10,794 nucleotides of DNA from the NCBI GenBank assembly GCA_003531155.1, contig DQHR01000009.1:1-10794 (forward strand). The letters run 5' to 3'. This document shows positions 1 through 5,778 of the stretch, in pieces. The notes below the pieces were generated by a model that did no database searches, was not told the origin of the DNA, and was given only the letters and a program-made list of their open reading frames with translations. The position numbers and the translations under genes were made by a program. Position 1 is the stretch's first letter; each line of letters begins with the position of its first letter. The stretch is from Bacteroidales bacterium. GTDB lineage: Bacteria > Bacteroidota > Bacteroidia > Bacteroidales > Tenuifilaceae.

Positions 1-280
1 CATCGCCACCGATTTCGACTTTCAGGTGCTGCAAACTTGCTCCGAATTTGGGTTTAAACAGAAAATCGAGGATTTGACCACGGTAAGGTTCCGGGTAATC
101 TATCAGCAAACGGGTTGAGGCTCCAGCACTTAAAGCACCGATGCCTTCATAAGTCCGACCTTTAGTTTCTATATCTACTTTAATCAGTTTTGTTTGAGCC
201 GACAGATGAAATGAGTGACCATAGATTAACAGTACTATAGTTACTTTTAGTAACGATTTAAGGAAATTGTATTTAAACAT
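1..280 (-). CDS. GH59 galactocerebrosidase-like beta-galactosidase, N-terminal 93 codons (3' end outside window)
   Basis: Only the first 93 codons are in the window; the reading frame leaves at position 1. The ATG at 278-280 is followed by a basic N-terminus, a hydrophobic stretch (about residues 13-20) and a probable signal peptidase I site after HLSA28, leaving Gln29 as the mature N-terminus. Residues 44-93 match the start of the GH59 TIM barrel as known from animal GALC (sequence recalled, not searched): YEGIGALSAG, then YPEPYR (62-67), FKPKFGASL (75-83) and LKVEIGGD (86-93). Family members release terminal beta-galactose, in animals from galactosylceramide; the catalytic glutamates lie further downstream, outside the window. 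The enzyme is probably periplasmic. It is the last visible gene of the run, 26 bp after the beta-helix gene. The family call is strong; the substrate is unknown, and a non-lipid beta-galactoside is possible. Confidence 0.9.
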   Translation of the reverse strand, partial: MFKYNFLKSLLKVTIVLLIYGHSFHLSAQTKLIKVDIETKGRTYEGIGALSAGASTRLLIDYPEPYRGQILDFLFKPKFGASLQHLKVEIGGD

Positions 281-296
281 GAGATAATAATTATGA

Positions 297-330
297 ATTT
301 TAAGTCCTACTTGATTTTAAGTCCTACTTT
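297..330. repeat. 17-bp tandem duplication across the beta-helix gene stop codon
   Basis: Two adjacent 17-bp units, 297-313 and 314-330, match at 16 of 17 positions (attttaagtcctactt followed by g or t). The repeat covers the last codons and stop of the beta-helix gene and the start of the 26-bp spacer before the GH59 gene. The unit length is not a multiple of three, so the duplication shifts the frame. With two copies the beta-helix frame ends at TAG (307-309). With one copy it would run without a stop into the GH59 start codon, in the GH59 frame. This was read directly from the sequence; its history is unknown. Confidence 0.9.
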
Positions 331-2412
331 TTCGAACGGAAACGCTTCTATAGAAGGCAATTGCTTTTGAATTTCCTTATAATCAATAGCATTAAATTGT
401 AAACCATAATTACAAATTGAGATATTAGTTCTGAGCGTAAAGTCACCCGACCGAATCATCTGACCGTTAATAGCCAAATTATTCTGTACATCATTTAACC
501 TACGACCTATATTGGTGAAATAATCCTTTAGCTCAGGGTATTTTTGCTGATAAATCTCTGATGAAATATCAACGTTCTTGCACAAGCGTTCCTGCATTAG
601 TGTACTTTCTAAAAATGTTTTCCAGCGGGCATCATCCCACGGTCCATGGCCTACAGCTACTTTACAATCAAAAAAGATATTATTTGTTACCTTGTTATCA
701 TGACCACCATGAAAAAACACAGCCCCTACATGCTGATAATGTCCGGGACTACCGACCTTATAAAAAAAATTTCTTTGTATTATTGTTCCACCTGATCCAT
801 CATCCACAAAAATGCCACTCAAACTTGTTTCAGCATCTATGGGTTCAATATGACTGAAAAAATTGTATTGAATAATCGTTCCACGCGAAGAAGGGTCACG
901 CCCTGTATAAATGGATCCCATATCATCCGCATCTTTGCAAACATTCTCAATTTTATTGTATTCGATTAAGTGATCATTGCCCATGAAATTAATAGCGAGG
1001 TGCTTCATGTCGTGTATATAACAGTTCCGAATAATATTTCCTACGCCAAGAAGCCTCACGGCAGGAGAATAAGTCTCATTGATACGATCAACCTGATTAA
1101 ATTCGCAATTATAAACCAGATTGTTGCCCGGAATCAGAGTTTTGCGATCGCCACCTTCAATAAATACACCACCGGTACCCATATTCGAGATCAGACAGTT
1201 ACTGATAACATTATCTGTAAATTCTGGTCTTGTTCCCAAATTATTACTGTTTTTCGGAAATTGCCCCATAACAATAGCCGCTGTACCAAAATTTGTGAAC
1301 TTACAAGCATCTATCGTAATGTTATTTGTATTATCAAGGTATATTCCAAGTCCTCGGGTACAAGTGAATGTAAACTTTTCAATCTTGATATCAGAGGTAT
1401 TTGTAATAGTAAAAAATGGATTTTGAGAAGTGGATACATCTATATCAGCACCAGCCAATGGTGACGATGGGTAAATATAGAGTTTACCTGTTTCCCGATC
1501 GAGGTAATATTCTCCTGGTTGATCTATTTCTTCTAAAAGATTATAAGCATAATATCCGCGTACACTCAAACCAGCAGGATCATCTTTATCCGAATCTCTA
1601 TAACATGAAAATACTCCATAAATGTGGGGTTGGACTACGTTAAAACTACGTTTTGCTGTATCAATGCTTTTAATTTTAAGATTATCATCATTGAACCCAT
1701 AGGAGAATTTTCCATGTAACCAAATATCGTCAGCCATTAACCAGCGGGCCGGACGATCATACTCATACCCAAATTCAGCGCCTCTGTTAGTAAGATCTCC
1801 ACTTCTTTGTGTTGAACCTTTATCATAAACCCGTCCAATTTTTAAGACACTCTGATTAGGATAGCGAGCTAATATTTGTGGTTCGCCATTTATAAATAAT
1901 TCCAGTGGTGAAGGTTCAACTCTTGTACCAAACCCATGTTGTTTAAGTTCACCAAAATCAGTTATACCTTGCGCTTTCAAATTTATTACCCAAACTTTGT
2001 TTTTGACTTCGGATAACATTCTACTTAAAATAGTCCGGTCGGTACAAATGTACGACTTGTATCCATCAATTTTTCTCCCCCCGTGAAACGTTACCTGTTC
2101 ATCCTGATAAGGTTTAAAAATAACAGGCGAATTTTTTTGCCCGGCATCAAGCTCATTGAGTTCAAAAGCGTTATAACGATAATAAGTTCCGCCCCGAAAA
2201 TAAACGATAAAGCTGGCATTTGGCTGAGAAGCTTTTATTTTCCGAATAGCATTTCTGGCACGTTCCGGAGTAGCAAAAGGGTTCTGAAATGTACCGAGAT
2301 TATTATCATTTCCTGTAGTAGAGATAAATATTTCAAATTTATCGGAGGTTTGAAAAGAATAACAACAACAGGCTATTATAAAGATAAGTAACACACGTAT
2401 TTGAGAACCCAT
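307..2412 (-). CDS. Exported right-handed parallel beta-helix glycoside hydrolase, GH141-like
   Basis: This 701-residue protein starts at the ATG at 2410-2412. The N-terminus has a short hydrophobic segment ending in IIAC15 followed by two more Cys, which fits a lipobox, so it may be a lipoprotein. Residues about 28-60 carry the IFISTTGNDNNLGT...PFATPERA pattern typical of the beta-helix family that includes GH141 and GH120. ELFINGEPQILARYPN (171-186) and EYYLDRETGKLYIYP (301-315) are further family hallmarks. Residues about 340-590 are stacked short beta-helix coils with Asn ladders. Likely active-site carboxylates are in DADDMGSIYTGRD (494-506) and VDDGSGG (536-542). Characterised GH141 enzymes include an alpha-L-fucosidase acting on rhamnogalacturonan II and a xylanase, so the substrate here cannot be named. 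It begins 47 bp after the GH27 gene. GH120 or an uncharacterised beta-helix clan is the alternative. Confidence 0.8.
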   Translation of the reverse strand: MGSQIRVLLIFIIACCCYSFQTSDKFEIFISTTGNDNNLGTFQNPFATPERARNAIRKIKASQPNASFIVYFRGGTYYRYNAFELNELDAGQKNSPVIFKPYQDEQVTFHGGRKIDGYKSYICTDRTILSRMLSEVKNKVWVINLKAQGITDFGELKQHGFGTRVEPSPLELFINGEPQILARYPNQSVLKIGRVYDKGSTQRSGDLTNRGAEFGYEYDRPARWLMADDIWLHGKFSYGFNDDNLKIKSIDTAKRSFNVVQPHIYGVFSCYRDSDKDDPAGLSVRGYYAYNLLEEIDQPGEYYLDRETGKLYIYPSSPLAGADIDVSTSQNPFFTITNTSDIKIEKFTFTCTRGLGIYLDNTNNITIDACKFTNFGTAAIVMGQFPKNSNNLGTRPEFTDNVISNCLISNMGTGGVFIEGGDRKTLIPGNNLVYNCEFNQVDRINETYSPAVRLLGVGNIIRNCYIHDMKHLAINFMGNDHLIEYNKIENVCKDADDMGSIYTGRDPSSRGTIIQYNFFSHIEPIDAETSLSGIFVDDGSGGTIIQRNFFYKVGSPGHYQHVGAVFFHGGHDNKVTNNIFFDCKVAVGHGPWDDARWKTFLESTLMQERLCKNVDISSEIYQQKYPELKDYFTNIGRRLNDVQNNLAINGQMIRSGDFTLRTNISICNYGLQFNAIDYKEIQKQLPSIEAFPFEKVGLKIK

Positions 2413-2459
2413 ATAATTAATATTAAATAATCTACCGATTATATTATAAACTTAATAAA

Positions 2460-4697
2460 CTATTTAGCTGTCAATTTCAAAAATTTCACACCATGATTTG
2501 AAACCGTGGTTTCATACGTTCCTTTGAATTCACCGATATCTTTTTGCTGCCAGATGTCGCGTATAGTGTGTACACCCTTAAAACCAAGATCAGACAAATG
2601 AACAGTTACTTTTTCAGGATCGGCTCCCAAATTAAAAATTCCTATGGCTTTGCTGCCATCTTCCAATTCTTTCAACCATATCTGAATATTACCCGATTTA
2701 TACACGGGAATCGCTTGTTTACCCAGAGGATCCTGATCTATAGCAATAACTTCATCATTAGTTAGCAGATTTAGGGTAAAATCGTCAAGTCGTGAAACAT
2801 CGCAACCAATAAGCAACGGAGCAGATAGCAAACACCACAAACTAATGTGAGTATATTGCTCATTTGCTGTTAATCTGGAAGGATGTAGATTTGGTCCCCA
2901 GCCTACCCAGCCCACTGTAAGCATATCGGGATCATTCCAATGCCCCGGACCGGCATAATCCGCATTCTGTGTCTGTGAAAAACCAATAGCACTAAGAGCT
3001 TCCCACATATCACCAATGTCGCCGGTAGTCCTCCAAAGGTTTCCACCTATTCCCGCACCCCATTTCCAAACATCGCCCATGCCATATTGGCAAAGGCTAT
3101 ACACGATATCACGGTCATTTTGCATCAACCCTTTGTTCATCAACAAATAAGGTTTCATCAGCTCAGGAAGCGATCGGTCTTTTGCAATTGTTGCATATGA
3201 ACACCAATCATATTTTAAATAATCGACACCCCATTTTGCATAGGTTTTAGCATCTTGAATTTCATGTCGATATGAACCGGTATATCCTCCACAAGTAAGC
3301 GGACCTGGGGAAGAATAAATGCCGAATTTAAGTCCCATCTGGTGTAAACTGTCGCTCAAGGTTCTCACATGAGTAAAATTCTTGTTGGGTACAATTTCAC
3401 CATCAGCATTTCTGCCTGCTTGCCATCCATCATCGATGTTGATATATGTCCATCCATGATTGATCAACCCTTTTTCTTTGAAAATTTTCGCACTTTGCAA
3501 TACTTTTTCTTCGTCAACACTCAAACCCCAACAATTCCAGCTGTTCCATCCCATCGGGGGGGTAAGCATTATTTGTGTTCCTACTTTGATAGTTAGTATG
3601 TTGCTTGCCTCACCCTTGATGTTTTTGGCTGTAAGGGTTACTTTATATTCACCCTGTTTTGCTACCTTTCCGGTAATAATTCCTGTTTTTTTATCGAGAA
3701 TTAAGCCATCAGGCAGACCTTTCGCATCAAAAGTTATTGGACACAATCCGGTAGCCGGAATAGTGAAAAGAAAAATTTTATTCGGACGCACGCCAACAAC
3801 CCTCGCTCCATTAATCGCAGGTGTTTCGGATAGTTTTGGTGTAAGAATATAAGGCGATTCGTCCACGTCATTAATAATCAAATTTGAATCGCGATGTTTA
3901 AATGTAAACTGTACCTTGGTCGGTTCGTTACTTACATCAAACGAAACAGGAAATTCCTTTATTTCGCCAGATTTAAGATCTATATCCGAGTCAGCAATAC
4001 TGATTTCTTTCCGACTCTCTTCGAGTTTAACGGCAATAGACAAATTTCCATTTAACACGACATTTGAAGTATTTCTAACAACGAATGTCTTTTTAATATA
4101 ATTACCCTCAAACTTATAAAAATCGGCTCTTTTATCAATAACCAGATATTGCGAAATGTCGGCCATGCTAATGGAAGGTATCCCTGCATACATTCCGCCT
4201 CCGCCTCCCTGGTCAAATATACGTACAGCAATTATATTCTCTTTATCCCAAAGAATATCAGGATGATTAGTCGAGATTGTATATTTTCTTTCCGGAAGAT
4301 AAAAACCGTTTCCATTCCGAAAAGCAGAATCAGAAGTTTGATGTTTGCTGTTATTTTGCCCTATAAAGACACCATTTAGGTAGAATTGATCGTCATCGTC
4401 CACTTTTCCAAGAATGAATTGAAGACTGTCTTTAAGGTAGGCCGATTCTTTGAGTGACGAAGGAATCACCATCCTGATACGGTACCATCCGAACCCGTCG
4501 TAATTTTCATGACCCTGACTTTCCCACGATTGTCCTGTAGAAATTGATTCCCATTTAGAATCATCAACATCAGGTTTGGCCCAGGTCAGATTGTCGCCTG
4601 CTTTGAATTTCCATCCTTTTTCCAGATTAACTGTAGAGGCAACAACCTCACTCCATGAAAATAAAAGCAAAATTATTAGTGTAAAAATAAATTTCAT
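2460..4697 (-). CDS. GH27 alpha-galactosidase with N-terminal jelly-roll and Ig-like domains
   Basis: This 745-residue exported enzyme should release terminal alpha-linked galactose. A signal peptide covers about residues 1-20 (VVA before S21). Residues about 22-180 resemble the galactose-binding-like jelly roll found at the N-terminus of GH2 enzymes (GFGWYRIRM 68-76, FYLNGVFIG 105-113). About 185-285 is an all-beta segment, and about 288-373 is a putative Ig (He_PIG-type) domain with GLPDGLILDKKTGIITG (327-343). The GH27 barrel starts at TPPMGWNSW (379-387). Substrate-binding IDDGW is at 421-425, the nucleophile Asp497 is in YLKYDWC, and the acid/base Asp560 is in WRTTGD, placed by analogy with human alpha-galactosidase A. 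HWNDPDML (586-593) is also typical. A C-terminal beta domain runs from about 668. It is much longer than the roughly 400-residue minimal GH27 because of the N-terminal domains. It begins 48 bp after the DUF1349 gene. GH27 also contains alpha-N-acetylgalactosaminidases and beta-L-arabinopyranosidases, so specificity is not fully fixed. Confidence 0.93.
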   Translation of the reverse strand: MKFIFTLIILLLFSWSEVVASTVNLEKGWKFKAGDNLTWAKPDVDDSKWESISTGQSWESQGHENYDGFGWYRIRMVIPSSLKESAYLKDSLQFILGKVDDDDQFYLNGVFIGQNNSKHQTSDSAFRNGNGFYLPERKYTISTNHPDILWDKENIIAVRIFDQGGGGGMYAGIPSISMADISQYLVIDKRADFYKFEGNYIKKTFVVRNTSNVVLNGNLSIAVKLEESRKEISIADSDIDLKSGEIKEFPVSFDVSNEPTKVQFTFKHRDSNLIINDVDESPYILTPKLSETPAINGARVVGVRPNKIFLFTIPATGLCPITFDAKGLPDGLILDKKTGIITGKVAKQGEYKVTLTAKNIKGEASNILTIKVGTQIMLTPPMGWNSWNCWGLSVDEEKVLQSAKIFKEKGLINHGWTYINIDDGWQAGRNADGEIVPNKNFTHVRTLSDSLHQMGLKFGIYSSPGPLTCGGYTGSYRHEIQDAKTYAKWGVDYLKYDWCSYATIAKDRSLPELMKPYLLMNKGLMQNDRDIVYSLCQYGMGDVWKWGAGIGGNLWRTTGDIGDMWEALSAIGFSQTQNADYAGPGHWNDPDMLTVGWVGWGPNLHPSRLTANEQYTHISLWCLLSAPLLIGCDVSRLDDFTLNLLTNDEVIAIDQDPLGKQAIPVYKSGNIQIWLKELEDGSKAIGIFNLGADPEKVTVHLSDLGFKGVHTIRDIWQQKDIGEFKGTYETTVSNHGVKFLKLTAK

Positions 4698-4745
4698 CCG
4701 AAAGGAATATTAGCCTTAATTAGTTATGTGTTAATGTTATATTCT

Positions 4746-5411
4746 TTAGTTTCCTTGCCAAAAATCAATCGCCTTTCTTTGTTGCAAATCAATATTTGAG
4801 AACAATACTTTGCATTCTTTCCCTGTTGGCGATTGCGCACTAAATCCAATAGATAGGTTATCTGTTTTATCAAGTTTAAAGCTTCGTATTGGGAACCAGG
4901 ATATTCCATCGGCTGAACAATAAAAATTAAACGTATTTTTTTTCGTTGAACCTATTATTCTATAATATACTTCGTCCTTATCAATAGAAATAGAGTTACA
5001 GTCATCTGCTGTTGTATTACAAACTACAGTTACCACCCTTGGTTGTCCTTTGAAATCGCTTTCAAAACAAAATTTCGCGAAATGGTTATTATCATTATAG
5101 ATGAGTAATACCCCAGCATCCCATTTTGATTTAAATTCAAGCTCAATCTTTGATGTAAAAATAAAATCAGAATCAGGTTTGAATATTAACCTTGGTGATT
5201 TATTTATCTCATAACCACCATCTGGTGAGATAAATAGATCCGTATTTTCTGATGCCGAAAATATCAATTTAGTATCATCAATGACCTGAAAATTCTTTGG
5301 CTTATTTTCAAAGTGCATTAAGTAGGGGATTGCCTTTATTTTGACCTCTTGCGCCAAAACGTTTGAAAATATAAACCCACATAAGCAAAAACCAATTAAA
5401 ATCTTTTTCAT
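4746..5411 (-). CDS. Exported DUF1349 concanavalin-like protein
   Basis: The protein is 221 residues from the ATG at 5409-5411, chosen because it gives a clean signal peptide: MKKILIGF, a hydrophobic core, then VLA20 before Gln21. The same frame is open for 49 more codons upstream, but those codons have no signal-peptide or domain character. Residues about 85-210 fit the DUF1349 beta-sandwich: KWDAGVLLIYND (96-107), a segment at 112-132 with FCFE and RVVTVV, CSADGISWFPIRSF (165-178) and SIGFSAQSPTG (187-197). This fold is related to laminin-G/concanavalin lectins and is often found beside glycan-degrading genes; its biochemical role is not established. A carbohydrate-binding accessory protein is one guess, a hydrolase another. 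The gene is noticeably AT-rich (about 32% GC over 4801-5400, counted by hand) compared with its neighbours. It lies 48 bp before the GH27 gene. Confidence 0.8.
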   Translation of the reverse strand: MKKILIGFCLCGFIFSNVLAQEVKIKAIPYLMHFENKPKNFQVIDDTKLIFSASENTDLFISPDGGYEINKSPRLIFKPDSDFIFTSKIELEFKSKWDAGVLLIYNDNNHFAKFCFESDFKGQPRVVTVVCNTTADDCNSISIDKDEVYYRIIGSTKKNTFNFYCSADGISWFPIRSFKLDKTDNLSIGFSAQSPTGKECKVLFSNIDLQQRKAIDFWQGN

Positions 5412-5701
5412 TCTACAATTGTTTATTTGCATAGATATTTTTCGTCGGCCTATCGCATTATACATAACATTTAAATATATGAGTTTACACTTAAATCCTA
5501 ACAGGAAAGTATCATTTAAGGAGATGTTATTTTGCCTTGATGAGGCATATATGAGCATTCCAATAATACCAAAGTAAATTATAATGTGGTATAGTGGAAG
5601 ATATTAATGCCTTTGGTTTAAAAGGTCAGGCCATGCGAGTCAGCGATTATTGGACCATTATAATACTTTATGAGAATATTAAACGCAGGACATTTAAATA
5701 A
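5412..5701. other. Non-coding spacer before the DUF1349 gene; no clear promoter
   Basis: This AT-rich stretch, together with the hairpin next to it, makes up the only gap over 300 bp in the window. I see no convincing gene, tRNA or mobile element in it. It holds an 11-bp direct repeat acatttaaata (5467-5477 and 5690-5700) and a 7-bp inverted repeat (5490-5496 with 5514-5520), both AT-rich enough to be chance. A minus-strand TTACTTTG (5570-5577) differs at one position from the Bacteroides -7 consensus TAnnTTTG, but no matching -33 TTTG lies upstream of it. An internal promoter for the downstream enzyme genes is therefore possible but not shown. Confidence 0.5.
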
Positions 5702-5737
5702 ATGGACAGGCAATAAGAAATTCGGATGCCTGTCCAT
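5702..5737 (-). terminator. Hairpin just after susD, terminator or attenuator
   Basis: A perfect 11-bp inverted repeat, atggacaggca (5702-5712) with tgcctgtccat (5727-5737), encloses a 14-nt loop and begins 41 nt after the susD stop codon. On the minus strand the distal arm is followed by TTATTTAAAT, a weak U-rich tail. The position fits a partial terminator or RNA-stabilising hairpin that keeps susCD transcripts more abundant than those of the downstream enzymes, a common arrangement in PULs. The interrupted U-tract makes full intrinsic termination uncertain. Confidence 0.6.
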
Positions 5738-5778
5738 CTATCAATGTTAAAAAATTCTATAGTTCAGACAATTATCAA

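Noticed and set aside
970..1464. Plus-strand open frame of 164 codons opposite the beta-helix gene
   Set aside because: Composition is not protein-like, there is no recognisable domain, and it lies wholly antisense to a well-supported gene; other plus-strand open frames are rejected for the same reason.
307..2412. Reading the beta-helix protein as a pectate lyase or GH110 alpha-galactosidase
   Set aside because: The N-terminal and YYLDRETGKLY hallmarks fit the GH141/GH120-type group better; I see no pectate-lyase calcium-site motif, and a GH110 match could not be supported.
3556..3562. Run of seven C (minus strand) at the start of the GH27 barrel, as a phase-variable tract
   Set aside because: It encodes the Thr-Pro-Pro of the conserved TPPMGWNSW motif and is short; no sign of frameshift.
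4936..4943. Run of eight A (minus strand) within the DUF1349 gene
   Set aside because: It is in a normal Lys-Lys-Asn context in an AT-rich gene, the frame is intact, and slippage is only a remote possibility.
5412..5558. In-frame 49-codon extension upstream of the DUF1349 start
   Set aside because: It lacks a signal peptide or domain pattern and would bury the clear signal peptide that starts at 5411; it is most likely untranslated leader.
5570..5577. TTACTTTG as a minus-strand -7 promoter element
   Set aside because: One mismatch to TAnnTTTG and no matching -33 element at the right distance; not enough to call a promoter.
5609..5632. Weak hairpin around CCTTT/AAAGG in the intergenic gap
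   Set aside because: Only five base pairs in AT-rich DNA; expected by chance.
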